Assembly: GCA_045119035.1 (NCBI GenBank)
Contig: JBGVCU010000037.1
Coordinates: 21,636-85,635, forward strand
From: CAYVQA01 sp045119035
GTDB lineage: Bacteria > Bacillota_I > Bacilli_A > ML615J-28 > CAG-313
Length of the DNA: 64,000 bases
Direction: 5' to 3'
Part shown: positions 24,727 to 33,888 of the stretch, one piece after another
How positions within the stretch are numbered: position 1 is the stretch's first letter
Layout: each line of letters starts with the position of its first letter
The notes under the pieces: model-generated
The model's input: the letters and a program-made list of their open reading frames with translations, nothing else
Told to the model about the DNA's origin: nothing
The model's database searches: none
Position numbers and translations under genes: made by a program

Positions 24727-24755
24727 GAACCAGGCAAAAACCTGGTTCTTTTATT
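24725..24755. terminator. Bidirectional terminator (unknown membrane gene / GDPD-like gene)
   Basis: A 10-bp perfect stem (24725-24734 with 24741-24750) with a CAAAAA loop is followed by TTTTATT. It overlaps the ends of both convergent genes. Confidence 0.85.
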
Positions 24756-25446
24756 CTAAATGATTAGTAAATAAAATATCAACTTTGTTATCAATTAAGA
24801 TAGATGCATCAATTGGATTATTAATATTATATACTCCAAATTTAATATTATTTTCCTTAGCTAGCTTTAAATATTTTAAAGTATTATTGTTTAAGCTAGT
24901 AACAAGACCATAGTTATTGTTTTTACAAATATCGATGATATCTTCATCAATAAAATCTGTTATATATAATAAGGAAATACTTCGTTCTAGATTTTTAAAT
25001 TCATGAAGAATATTATAATCATTAACAATAATTGATATATTAACATAGTTTACTTTATTTAATAATTTTATTAATTGTTCAATTTCTAAACATCCTATTG
25101 GTTGACATAACTTAATATATAAATGTTGATGATATCTAAGGCTTAATTCAATTAATTCTTCAAGTTTTGTTAAAAAACTATATTTATTTGGATATTCATA
25201 GTTCATTAATTCACTGAATTTATGTTGACTAATATGGATTTTTCTTTTAATTATTTTATATAAGGATCTATTTCTTGAACAAACAATTTCTCTATCTTTT
25301 GTGAATCTAATATGAGCAAGTATTCCATCATAATCTTTATTACAAGCAGCAAGAAAAGCAGAATATGTGTGGTCTATCTCGTTAATAATATTACCGCCAT
25401 CACTTACTAATAAAGTATTATTTCTATTAATCTTTATTGATCCCAT
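24751..25446 (-). CDS. Degenerate glycerophosphodiester phosphodiesterase-like protein
   Basis: The 231-residue protein follows the GDPD TIM-barrel layout: a beta-1 segment (NNTLLVSDGG), the T-x-S-A-F-L-A-A helix, a beta-2 segment (YDGILAHIRFTKDREIVCSRN), and C-terminal strands ending with a VDILFTNHLE segment like the family's DGI.TD.P end. The catalytic residues are gone: the HRG motif reads SDGG, the E-x-D pair reads A-H-I, and the general-acid HD reads SRN. I infer an inactive, scaffold-like or repurposed homologue. Its first 20 bases overlap the end of yidD, with AGGA as ribosome site. Confidence 0.65.
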   Translation of the reverse strand: MGSIKINRNNTLLVSDGGNIINEIDHTYSAFLAACNKDYDGILAHIRFTKDREIVCSRNRSLYKIIKRKIHISQHKFSELMNYEYPNKYSFLTKLEELIELSLRYHQHLYIKLCQPIGCLEIEQLIKLLNKVNYVNISIIVNDYNILHEFKNLERSISLLYITDFIDEDIIDICKNNNYGLVTSLNNNTLKYLKLAKENNIKFGVYNINNPIDASILIDNKVDILFTNHLE

Positions 25447-25702
25447 TCTCTAGTTCCTGCTTTCGTTCTTTTTTCTCTTTTCTTGTCAGTGGTACTGGAT
25501 CATATACTTTTTTTGTTAAAGGATTACATCTTAAAATACGCCATCCAACTAGAAAACTAGCTTTGAAAAAATTAAATTTTTCATAACAACCTATAGCATA
25601 ATTTGAACAACTAGGATAGTGTTTACATCTTCCAGACCCGATTATTTGTTTATTTTTTTGATAATTTTTTATTAATTTAATAGCCCATTTATTTCTTGCC
25701 AT
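25427..25702 (-). CDS. yidD: Membrane protein insertion efficiency factor YidD
   Basis: YidD is a small amphipathic protein that helps YidC insert membrane proteins. The signature is clear: CKHYPSCSNYAIGCYEKF followed by GWRILRCNPL. It is 91 residues with a basic C-terminal tail. The ATG at 25702 follows AGGTGA; the upstream GTG at 25711 is part of that ribosome site. It overlaps the GDPD-like gene, which is therefore coupled to it. Confidence 0.95.
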   Translation of the reverse strand: MARNKWAIKLIKNYQKNKQIIGSGRCKHYPSCSNYAIGCYEKFNFFKASFLVGWRILRCNPLTKKVYDPVPLTRKEKKERKQELENGINKD

Positions 25703-25789
25703 ATTATTCACCTACTATAATTATATCTTATTTTAATCTTTTTTTCAAGATAGGAGTATATATATTTATTTGTTGTAGATAATATATAT

Positions 25790-26332
25790 ATGAATTATAT
25801 TTTATTTCTGTTGTTTTTCCTTGTTTTACTTATAGTATTTCCTATTAGAATTAGTATAATAAATAATAATAAATGTCTTTTCATTAAGATTATTTTTTTA
25901 AAATATCTTATAATTAAAATTAAAAAAAGACTAAAAGAAATTGATGTTGGCTATTCATATAGGAAATATTTGATAAACAAAGAAAAAGAAAAATATAAAT
26001 TTAATAAGCGTTTATATTTATTTACTAGTGTTTTAGATACTTTTATTATTCATGATTTTGTTATAAATATCAACACAGAAAATGAATATATATATTTTAC
26101 TTTTTTAATGATAGATAGTTATGTAAGAAATAATTTACTGGTAAATTGTAAAAAAGTTAATAACTATAAATTGATTTATAATTATAGTCAAAATACAAGC
26201 TATTTAATTGAAACAGATTTTAGTTTTACTGTTTTTAATTTAATATATGTATTACTGACTAAAAAGAATATAAATAGAGGTGTGTTAAATGGAAAACCAA
26301 GTCAGCGAAATAATGAGGCTATCCTTAGATAA
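25790..26332 (+). CDS. ytfI: YtfI-like (DUF2953-type) membrane protein
   Basis: This 180-residue protein has one N-terminal transmembrane helix (YILFLLFFLVLLIVFPI) followed by a short beta-rich region, a Lys-rich linker and a C-terminal domain. Similarity to DUF2953 is weak by eye. The assignment leans on the conserved ytfI-ytfJ arrangement in sporulating Bacillota, with a 44-base overlap here. A role in sporulation alongside ytfJ is inferred. Confidence 0.55.
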   Translation: MNYILFLLFFLVLLIVFPIRISIINNNKCLFIKIIFLKYLIIKIKKRLKEIDVGYSYRKYLINKEKEKYKFNKRLYLFTSVLDTFIIHDFVININTENEYIYFTFLMIDSYVRNNLLVNCKKVNNYKLIYNYSQNTSYLIETDFSFTVFNLIYVLLTKKNINRGVLNGKPSQRNNEAILR

Positions 26333-26642
26333 TTTAAGAGAATTGATTGATGTTAATGTAATAGTGGGGAAAGAAATACAAACAGATAAGGGAACAATTA
26401 TTCCTGTTTCTAAAGTGAAATGTAGTTTTGTTGGTGGAGGAATGGATCAAAAAAAATATCCAAATGATTTAAACCCGGTTACAGCTGCTACTTTAGCAAA
26501 TCTTACTCTTACTCCAGTTGCTTTTATTGTAGCAAGTGATGAAATAAATTTACTTCATATTGACGAATCAAGTCATAATGTTGAAAAAGTTATTGATTTA
26601 ATTAGCGAAACGATAAAAAGACTTACAAAAAAAGATAAATAA
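26289..26642 (+). CDS. ytfJ: Sporulation protein YtfJ (GerW family)
   Basis: YtfJ/GerW is made during sporulation and is needed for proper germination in some species. The 117-residue protein shows the family pattern: LDNLRELIDVNVIVGKEI, then G-TIIPVSKV, then LTPVAFIVASDEINLLHI and a C-terminal amphipathic helix. The Gly-rich middle loop of the family is reduced to VGGGMDQKK. GAGGTG lies seven bases before the ATG, inside the end of the upstream gene. Confidence 0.88.
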   Translation: MENQVSEIMRLSLDNLRELIDVNVIVGKEIQTDKGTIIPVSKVKCSFVGGGMDQKKYPNDLNPVTAATLANLTLTPVAFIVASDEINLLHIDESSHNVEKVIDLISETIKRLTKKDK

Positions 26643-26674
26643 TGTGGATAAAAAAAACCACATTTTTTTATTTT
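26641..26674 (+). terminator. Intrinsic terminator after ytfJ
   Basis: A 7-bp stem (26641-26647 with 26658-26664) ends in a T run. It overlaps the ytfJ stop codon. Confidence 0.7.
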
Positions 26675-26750
26675 TATAAAATAAAATCGTATTAGTTTAT
26701 TTTTTTTATAATTTTTGGTATAATTAAAGTTGGTAGAGAGGAGGGATTTT

Positions 26751-28010
26751 ATGAATGATGTTGCTATCATTGGTGGCGGAGCATCTGGATTATTTTGTGC
26801 AATCTATATTAAACATCTACTAAATAAATTAGATATTAATAATACAAATATCACAATCTATGAAAGATTAGAAAAAACTGGTAAGAAATTACTTGCTACT
26901 GGTAATGGAAAATGTAATTTTTCAAATAAACATACATCTAAAGAAAAATATAATAATCCCGAATTTGTAGAACCTCTACTTAAGAAATTTAACTATAAAC
27001 ACTTAAAAGAATTTCTTGAAGAGTTAGGATTATATACAGTTATTGATTCTGAAGGAAGAGCTTATCCACAAAGTGAAACAGCTAATTCTGTTCTTGATAT
27101 TTTAAGAACAAAAATTAAAATTGAAGGTATTACAGAAAGTTGTAATACAGATATTAAAAAAATAACTTATTTAAATGGTAAATATATTTTAGAAACAAAC
27201 CGCAATCAAAAGATGCAAGCCGACTATTTAGTTATGGCAACTGGTGGTAAAGCATGTCCAATTCATGGTTCAAATGGTTCAGGTTATGTTTTATTAAAAC
27301 CATTCAAACATAAAATAGTTGATCCTCGTCCTGGACTTGTCAGTATTAAAACAGATCCTAATCAAGTAAAAAGTCTTGCTGGAATTCGTGTAAAAGCTAA
27401 TGTATTAGTTTATGATAAAAAGAAAAAATCAGTTGTTTGGCAAGAAGCTGGTGAAGTTTTATTTAAACCTGATGGTTTAAGTGGAATTGTTATGATGCAG
27501 GCTTCTACTTTTATGCAAAGAAACAACGGTTCATATAAAATCTATTTAGACTTATGTCCAAATTATACAGAAGAAGCTATTGTTTTAGATTTAACGAAAA
27601 GATTTGAAATGTTTAAAGGTTTTGAAATTTCACAATTACTTACTGGTATGTTTAATAAAATGTTAAATTTAGCAATACTTAAAAAAGCAAAAATTGATTT
27701 ATCAGGACATGTTTCAAAATTAACAAAAAAAGATATATTAAAAATTGCTAAAGTAATTAAAGAATTTGAATTTGATTATGATGGTACTTTTGATTTTGAT
27801 AAAGCTCAAGTAACAATTGGTGGAGTTGATTTAACTGAAGTAAATCGTTTAACTCTTGAAAGTAAAAAATCAGATAATTTATATATTATAGGTGAGTTAT
27901 TAGATATTGATGGAGAATGCGGTGGTTTTAATTTACAGTGGGCATTTACATCAGGAGTTATTGCTGCTTTAAATATTGCTGAAAAAATAAAGAGTTTTGA
28001 AAATGATTAA
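26751..28010 (+). CDS. HI0933/YhiN-family FAD-binding protein (aminoacetone oxidase type)
   Basis: This 419-residue flavoprotein has the dinucleotide-binding VAIIGGGASGLFCAI at its N-terminus, then KTGKKLLATGNGKCNFSN, which is the hallmark of the HI0933-like family. Near the C-terminus it has DIDGECGGFNLQWAFTSG for FAD binding. The physiological reaction is unclear; related proteins have been described as aminoacetone oxidases. The ATG at 26751 follows GAGGAGGG. An extended -10 (TGG-TATAAT, 26719-26724) lies upstream. It overlaps the next flavoprotein gene by eight bases. Confidence 0.88.
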   Translation: MNDVAIIGGGASGLFCAIYIKHLLNKLDINNTNITIYERLEKTGKKLLATGNGKCNFSNKHTSKEKYNNPEFVEPLLKKFNYKHLKEFLEELGLYTVIDSEGRAYPQSETANSVLDILRTKIKIEGITESCNTDIKKITYLNGKYILETNRNQKMQADYLVMATGGKACPIHGSNGSGYVLLKPFKHKIVDPRPGLVSIKTDPNQVKSLAGIRVKANVLVYDKKKKSVVWQEAGEVLFKPDGLSGIVMMQASTFMQRNNGSYKIYLDLCPNYTEEAIVLDLTKRFEMFKGFEISQLLTGMFNKMLNLAILKKAKIDLSGHVSKLTKKDILKIAKVIKEFEFDYDGTFDFDKAQVTIGGVDLTEVNRLTLESKKSDNLYIIGELLDIDGECGGFNLQWAFTSGVIAALNIAEKIKSFEND

Positions 28011-29565
28011 AATCGGTAATATTCAAATTAAAGTAAGTAAAAAATTTTCAAATAATGAACTTTTAGATCTTGGTGTAAAAAAAATTTCTAAAAGATATCA
28101 TATAAAGCCTCAAGATATAAAACAACCTCAGATAATAAGAAAAAGCATTGATGCTAGATTTGATGTATGCTATTCTTTAACTCTTGCGTTTAATACTATA
28201 AATGAAGATAAACTTCTTAAAAAATATTCTGAGTTTAGTAAGTACAAAAAAGAAGAAATTATTATAAATAAAACAAATACACCTCAAGATATTATTATAA
28301 TTGGTGCTGGTCCAAGTGGTTTATTTAGTGCATTAGTACTTGCAGAAGCAGGACATAATGTAACCATTATTGAACAAGGTGAACCAGTAGAAGAAAGATC
28401 GATTACAGTTAATAATTTCTTTAAAACAGGTAATTTAAATCCTTATTCAAATATTCAATTTGGAGAAGGAGGAGCTGGAACATTTTCTGATGGTAAATTA
28501 AACACTAATGTTAACACAATTTATAACCAATATGTCTTAGAAAAGTTTGTATCATTTGGTGCATCAAGCGAGATTTTAATTGATACAAAACCACATATTG
28601 GAACAGATGTTTTAAAAGAATGTTTAAAGAATCTAAGAAAACATTTAGAAAGCTTAAATGTAAAGATATTTTTTAATCATAAATTCATTGATTATTCTAC
28701 AGATAAACTGGTACATATAAAAGTACTTAATGTAATAAATAATGATATACTTGAATTTACAAGTAATAAATTAATATTAGCAATCGGACATTCTGCTAAA
28801 GATACATATTGTTTATTAAATAAGTCTTTAATACTTGAACCTAAACCATTTTCAATGGGAGTAAGAATTGAACATTTACAAGAAGTATTAAATGAAAGTT
28901 TACATAAAGAAGCAAAAGATTATTTACCTGCTGCAAGCTATAAACTTGTAGAACATTTAGATAATGGAAGAACAATATATAGTTTCTGTATGTGCCCTGG
29001 AGGAGAAGTGGTAAATGCTTCTTCAGAACCAAATCACTTAGTGGTTAATGGGATGAGTTATTCTAGTCGCAGTGGTAAATACGCAAATTCAGCAATGCTT
29101 GTAAATATTGAGGTAAATGATTATTTTAAAGATAGTCCACTTGATGGATTATATTTCCAGGAAAAATATGAAAAATTAGCATATAATTTGCTTAATGGTA
29201 AAGTTCCTGTTCAACATTATGATGATTTTTGTAATAACGAAAAATCAACAAAATTATTGAATGGAACGTCATTAAATTGCCAATATGATTTTGCAAATAT
29301 TAAAGATTGCTTACCTGAATATGTTAGTTTATCATTAATTGAAGGAATAAAAAGTTTTGAAAAGAAAATAAAGAATTTCAGTAATAACCCATTATTAATT
29401 GGTTTAGAATCAAGAAGTTCTTCCCCAATCAGAATTAAAAGAAATGATGATTTTAAATCATCAAATCCATTAATATATCCAATCGGAGAAGGGGCTGGAT
29501 ATAGTGGTGGAATTATTACATCTTGTATAGATGGAATTAAATGTGCTTTAAAAATTAATGAATAA
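28003..29565 (+). CDS. FAD-dependent dehydrogenase (COG2509-like)
   Basis: This 520-residue protein has a ~95-residue N-terminal domain (IKVSKKFSNNELLD.. through RKSIDARFDVCYSLTL), then an FAD-binding IIIGAGPSGLFSALVLAEAG, a FGEGGAGTFSDGKLNT segment, and a C-terminal PIGEGAGYSGGIITSCIDG FAD contact. This order is that of the uncharacterised flavoproteins found in Bacillota and Mollicutes. The function is unknown. The start overlaps the upstream flavoprotein by eight bases (ATGATTAA). Confidence 0.88.
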   Translation: MIKIGNIQIKVSKKFSNNELLDLGVKKISKRYHIKPQDIKQPQIIRKSIDARFDVCYSLTLAFNTINEDKLLKKYSEFSKYKKEEIIINKTNTPQDIIIIGAGPSGLFSALVLAEAGHNVTIIEQGEPVEERSITVNNFFKTGNLNPYSNIQFGEGGAGTFSDGKLNTNVNTIYNQYVLEKFVSFGASSEILIDTKPHIGTDVLKECLKNLRKHLESLNVKIFFNHKFIDYSTDKLVHIKVLNVINNDILEFTSNKLILAIGHSAKDTYCLLNKSLILEPKPFSMGVRIEHLQEVLNESLHKEAKDYLPAASYKLVEHLDNGRTIYSFCMCPGGEVVNASSEPNHLVVNGMSYSSRSGKYANSAMLVNIEVNDYFKDSPLDGLYFQEKYEKLAYNLLNGKVPVQHYDDFCNNEKSTKLLNGTSLNCQYDFANIKDCLPEYVSLSLIEGIKSFEKKIKNFSNNPLLIGLESRSSSPIRIKRNDDFKSSNPLIYPIGEGAGYSGGIITSCIDGIKCALKINE

Positions 29566-29576
29566 AGGTAATGTTT

Positions 29577-30596
29577 ATGCAAATTAATAAAGAGACAGTT
29601 AATTTTATAACAGACTCATTTGATGAACTTACTACGTTATATTATAATTATTATAATAATTTAAATTTAGAAAACGTAAGTGAATCAAAAGATAATGTTA
29701 TAAGAGTATCATATTTAGAAGCATTAACAAACGTACTTAACTTATATATGGATTCAGAAGAAATAGAAGTAGATGATAAGAATCAACAAAGAGTAAACGA
29801 ATTAGTTGATGAAATTGATAACTTATTTTCTACATATACAGTAAATTCTGAAGAAATCAGAAAAGCAATGTTATTACTTAATATCAAAGGATTTAAACAT
29901 GTTAATTTCTCTTTAGATATTATTACACCTGATGCTGTTTGTATGGTTTTAGTACATTTAGTAAATGCAATATTTGATCAAACTAAACAATTAAATATTA
30001 TAGATCCAAACTGTGGTACAGGTAATTTAATAGCAATGTTAAATAACTTTTTACCAAATGAAGTGAATTTCGTAGGAATTGATAGTCATCAAATTTTAAC
30101 TAATTTATTCTCTACACAAGCAAACTTTATGGAAATGGCTGTACAAGTATATTATCAGGATGCACTTCAAGATTCTTTTGAAGATTTTGATATATTAGTT
30201 ACTGATGTTGCTACATACGAATATGATATTAAAAATTATAAATCTCATCTTGCTAATAAAGGTATTAAATATTTCCCATATTTATTAATTGAAAAATATT
30301 TGTCATCACCAAATCCTATTCAAAAACAAATTTATCTAATTGATAATGATTTCTTTGAACAAGATGGAAGTAATGAATTTAAAAATTTTATAAAAGATAA
30401 AGCAATTATTAAACAATTAATAGCTTTACCAAATACAATGTTTCAAGAAGAAAATTTTACAAGAGGAATTCTAGTATTAGAATTATTAAATGATGAAAAT
30501 ATTCATCAAAAGACTGGTATTTATATGTTACCAAGTTTCACTGAAACTGATAAATTAAATCAAGTCTTACAAGAAATAAAAAAAGATTTAAAATAG
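29577..30596 (+). CDS. ytxK: Class I SAM-dependent methyltransferase (YtxK-like)
   Basis: This 339-residue protein has an all-helical N-terminal region and a Rossmann methyltransferase core. Motif I is DPNCGTGNLI and an acidic residue follows in VGIDSHQ. The catalytic (N/D)PP(Y/F) motif of DNA N6 methylases is replaced by TDVATYEYD, so nucleic-acid N6 methylation is doubtful. The ytxK-ackA gene order matches Bacillus. The ATG at 29577 is eight bases from AAAGG; the ATG at 29571 is only two bases away. Confidence 0.82.
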   Translation: MQINKETVNFITDSFDELTTLYYNYYNNLNLENVSESKDNVIRVSYLEALTNVLNLYMDSEEIEVDDKNQQRVNELVDEIDNLFSTYTVNSEEIRKAMLLLNIKGFKHVNFSLDIITPDAVCMVLVHLVNAIFDQTKQLNIIDPNCGTGNLIAMLNNFLPNEVNFVGIDSHQILTNLFSTQANFMEMAVQVYYQDALQDSFEDFDILVTDVATYEYDIKNYKSHLANKGIKYFPYLLIEKYLSSPNPIQKQIYLIDNDFFEQDGSNEFKNFIKDKAIIKQLIALPNTMFQEENFTRGILVLELLNDENIHQKTGIYMLPSFTETDKLNQVLQEIKKDLK

Positions 30597-30617
30597 AATA
30601 AAAGGAGAAAAAGAATT

Positions 30618-31817
30618 ATGGAAAAAATTATGGCAGTAAATGCAGGTAGTTCATCATTAAAATTTCAAATTTTAGAAATGCCAGCAGAAACAGTATTAAC
30701 AGAAGGACTTGTTGAAAAAATTGGTTTAAGTGATCCAGGTATGGTAATTAAATACTATGTTGATGGAAAACTAGTAAAAGAAGCAATTAGTTTAGATATT
30801 CAAAATCACGCTGATGCTGTTAAAGTTGTATTAGATACTTTACTTGCAAAAAATATATTAAAAAGCTTAGATGAATTAACAGGTGTTGGTCACCGTGTAC
30901 TTCATGGTGGTATGAAATTTATTGACTCTGTTTTAATTGATGAAAAGAACTTAGAAGATATTATTTCTTTATTCCCTTTAGGTCCTTTACATATGCCAGC
31001 AAACGTAACTGGAATTAAAGCATGTCAAAAAGTACTTCCAAACGTACCTCAAGTTGCTGTATTTGATACATCATTCCACCAAACAATGCCAGCAGAATCA
31101 TATATGTATGCTGTACCTTGGGAATGGTATGAAAAATATCAAGTACGTCGTTATGGATTCCACGGAACATCTCATAAATACGTATCAATGGAAGCTGCAA
31201 AATACTTAGGTAAAAAACCTGAAGAATTACGTTTAGTAACAGTTCATATTGGAAATGGTGCTTCACTTGCTGCAGTTAAATATGGTAAATGTGTTGATAC
31301 TTCAATGGGTCTTACACCTCTTGCAGGAATTCCTATGGGAACAAGAAGTGGAGATATTGATCCAGCTGTTGTAGAATTTATCTGTGAACAAACTGGAATG
31401 AATGTTAAAGAAGTTACAAATGCATTAAATAAAAAATCTGGATATACTGGTGTATATGGCGGATCAAGTGATGCAAGAGATTTAAGAGATGCTCAAGAAG
31501 CTGGAGATGCAAGAGCTGATTTAGTTATTCAAATGCAAAATAAAGGTATTTGTGATTACATTTCTCGTTACTATGGATACATGGGAGGAATTGATGCAAT
31601 TATCTTTACAGCAGGTATTGGAGAAAAATCACCTCAAACAAGAGAAGAAGTTTGTGATAGATTAGCTGAACCATTTGGTGTAGCAATTGATAAAGAAAAG
31701 AATTTAATTAAAGGTGAATTCTTAGATTTAACAGCTCCTGGATCAAAAATTAAAGTCTTAGTTGTTCCAACAAACGAAGAATTAATGATCGCAAGAGATG
31801 TAATGAGATTAAAATAA
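30618..31817 (+). CDS. ackA: Acetate kinase
   Basis: AckA converts acetyl phosphate and ADP to acetate and ATP, the last step of the main acetate fermentation route. Signatures are MAVNAGSSSLKFQIL at the N-terminus, RRYGFHGTSHKYV and FTAGIGEKS. It is full length at 399 residues. AAGGAG precedes the ATG, and only about 20 bases separate it from ytxK, so the two genes are probably cotranscribed. Codon use looks slightly richer in GC third positions, as for a highly expressed gene. Confidence 0.97.
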   Translation: MEKIMAVNAGSSSLKFQILEMPAETVLTEGLVEKIGLSDPGMVIKYYVDGKLVKEAISLDIQNHADAVKVVLDTLLAKNILKSLDELTGVGHRVLHGGMKFIDSVLIDEKNLEDIISLFPLGPLHMPANVTGIKACQKVLPNVPQVAVFDTSFHQTMPAESYMYAVPWEWYEKYQVRRYGFHGTSHKYVSMEAAKYLGKKPEELRLVTVHIGNGASLAAVKYGKCVDTSMGLTPLAGIPMGTRSGDIDPAVVEFICEQTGMNVKEVTNALNKKSGYTGVYGGSSDARDLRDAQEAGDARADLVIQMQNKGICDYISRYYGYMGGIDAIIFTAGIGEKSPQTREEVCDRLAEPFGVAIDKEKNLIKGEFLDLTAPGSKIKVLVVPTNEELMIARDVMRLK

Positions 31818-31834
31818 TTTAAATTGAAAAAAAT

Positions 31835-31881
31835 AAACTTAACTAGTTAATTTTAGTGATTAATTAGTTAAGTTTTTTTAT
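31835..31881 (+). terminator. Intrinsic terminator after ackA
   Basis: A 17-bp stem with one G-U pair (31835-31851 with 31859-31875) ends in a T7 tract. Confidence 0.9.
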
Positions 31882-31939
31882 TTATTTGGAAAAACAAATT
31901 TTTTCATTTTACTCGTAGTATTAGGCAAGAGGTGATGAA

Positions 31940-33880
31940 ATGAAAAAATTAATTAATTTATTTTATTTAGTAACATTATTATTTACAAATAATGTTACAG
32001 AAAATGTAACTGATAAGTCTATACTTACAAAACCATTAATCTGTATAGAAGGAACTAACTATGAAAATTATTTATTTTATGAGGGGTATGAAATAATTGA
32101 AAATAACGTAAATTTCAATATGCCAGGTAAATATCATGTTACATATCAATCAAAAGATGATCAAAAATTTGTAAAAAATGTTGATGTGATTTCCAAAGAC
32201 AATTTAAATAACTTATCATATTATCAAATAACAAAACAAAACTATGATAATAATAATGATTACTATGATGAAGGTTTAATGACAAAACTAATAGATAATG
32301 AATATTCATACTATGTTATTAGCTATTTTGATAGAGATAATGAAGCTAGTACAGAATATTTAGATATTTATTATAATAATACATTAATTAAACAAACAAC
32401 TATTTCAACTGATCAAGAATTAAAAATTACAAAGATTCTTAAAACAAATACTAACTTATATTTAGTAGGTACAAAAAAGCATAACAATTCTTCTTATGAT
32501 ATATATGTTTCAGAATATAGTTTAATTGGTGAATTTGTAAGAGATTTCTATATTCATGGTAATAATTACGATGAAGTAAAAGATGCAATCATTGTAGATG
32601 ATTATATGTATATTACTGGAGTATCTTCATCAAATGATGGTTATTTTCATGGTGGAATTGATAATGATGTATTTTTATTTAAAGTAGATTTTAAATTAGG
32701 AATAATTAGAAAATCATATAATTCTAATACAATAGGTTCTGAAACAGTAACAAATTTGGTTTATTTTGAAGACGCATTATATTATGGCTATTCATATCTT
32801 AAAAATGGCTATAAAAATTGTGTGGTAAGAAAAATCAATTTAAATCTTGAAACAATTCAAGAACTAGATTATGGTTATAGAATAGGTATTGATATTAGTA
32901 AACTTGCAACTGATGATTATAACTTATATATTTTAATGTCATATCATGATTATGATTTGAAAAGAAATATATCTGTTTTAAATGTTGTAAGTAGCAATTT
33001 AACATATGTAAACCAATTTATATATAAATTTATCGATTATTCATTTGTTAAACCAATTGATTTAGTTATTAACAAAGACAATATTATAAGTTTATTATTT
33101 CAAGTAAATACTGTAAATTATATTCCTGGATATTCTCTTATTAAACTTAAAGATAACAAGGAAATTTTAAATGTTATCAAGTGTGAAAACAACTATCCAG
33201 TTAAATTTAAAGATAATAATGGGAATACTATATATACAAAAGTGAAAAATAAACTTATTGAAGAAAAAGTAAATAGTGTTTTAGTATTTGATTTTGGTCC
33301 AGATATTATTGACAATGAAAGTAGTGTAAATGATTATTTGATATATATTAATTCAAAAAAAGTCGTACATGATAATAAATTATCAAAAATATCATATGAC
33401 TTAGATAATTTCGGATCATATAATTTATTATATTATTTTAAAACACAAGATGTTGATTTTATTTATACAAAAAATTATTACATTAAAGAAAATACTAATA
33501 TAGTAAACAATGAAACATATGATAAAGACTTTAGACTTTATTTTAATGGTACAGCCTATTTAAATGGAGAACTAATTGATAATGGCTTTAAGGTAACTGA
33601 AGTGGGTAAATACACTTTAGATTTAATTGGTAAAGATGGTATTCAGAAAAAATATAGTTTTTTTATTGAAGATAATTCACTTAAAAATAAAGATATTACA
33701 GATAATAAAACAGTTAGTATAAAAGAAAACAATATTAATACTCAAGAAACAGATATTAATATAGGTGTTAACCAAATACCATACGAACAAAAAGAAGATT
33801 TTATTAATAAAGATTATTTAATGTTAATTCCTGTTATCATCTTTACAGCCACACTTCTTTGTTTATTTAAAATAAAATAG
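31940..33880 (+). CDS. Putative surface protein: Ig-like, beta-propeller-like, Ig-like, C-terminal anchor
   Basis: I do not recognise a named family. The 646-residue protein has an N-terminal signal-like helix, a short Ig-like segment ending NMPGKYHVTYQSKDD (DUF5011-like), then ~350 residues of strand-rich repeats with the flavour of beta-propeller blades (LYLVGTKK, MYITGVSSSNDGYFHGGIDN). A second Ig-like domain near the C-terminus contains YLNGELIDNGFKVTEVGKYT, and a final transmembrane helix (YLMLIPVIIFTATLLCLF) is followed by a short tail. A role as an outer-surface, membrane-anchored sensor or adhesin is inferred. GAGGTGATGAA precedes the ATG. Its paralogue follows eight bases downstream. 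Confidence 0.75.
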   Translation: MKKLINLFYLVTLLFTNNVTENVTDKSILTKPLICIEGTNYENYLFYEGYEIIENNVNFNMPGKYHVTYQSKDDQKFVKNVDVISKDNLNNLSYYQITKQNYDNNNDYYDEGLMTKLIDNEYSYYVISYFDRDNEASTEYLDIYYNNTLIKQTTISTDQELKITKILKTNTNLYLVGTKKHNNSSYDIYVSEYSLIGEFVRDFYIHGNNYDEVKDAIIVDDYMYITGVSSSNDGYFHGGIDNDVFLFKVDFKLGIIRKSYNSNTIGSETVTNLVYFEDALYYGYSYLKNGYKNCVVRKINLNLETIQELDYGYRIGIDISKLATDDYNLYILMSYHDYDLKRNISVLNVVSSNLTYVNQFIYKFIDYSFVKPIDLVINKDNIISLLFQVNTVNYIPGYSLIKLKDNKEILNVIKCENNYPVKFKDNNGNTIYTKVKNKLIEEKVNSVLVFDFGPDIIDNESSVNDYLIYINSKKVVHDNKLSKISYDLDNFGSYNLLYYFKTQDVDFIYTKNYYIKENTNIVNNETYDKDFRLYFNGTAYLNGELIDNGFKVTEVGKYTLDLIGKDGIQKKYSFFIEDNSLKNKDITDNKTVSIKENNINTQETDINIGVNQIPYEQKEDFINKDYLMLIPVIIFTATLLCLFKIK

Positions 33881-33888
33881 GTGATGAT

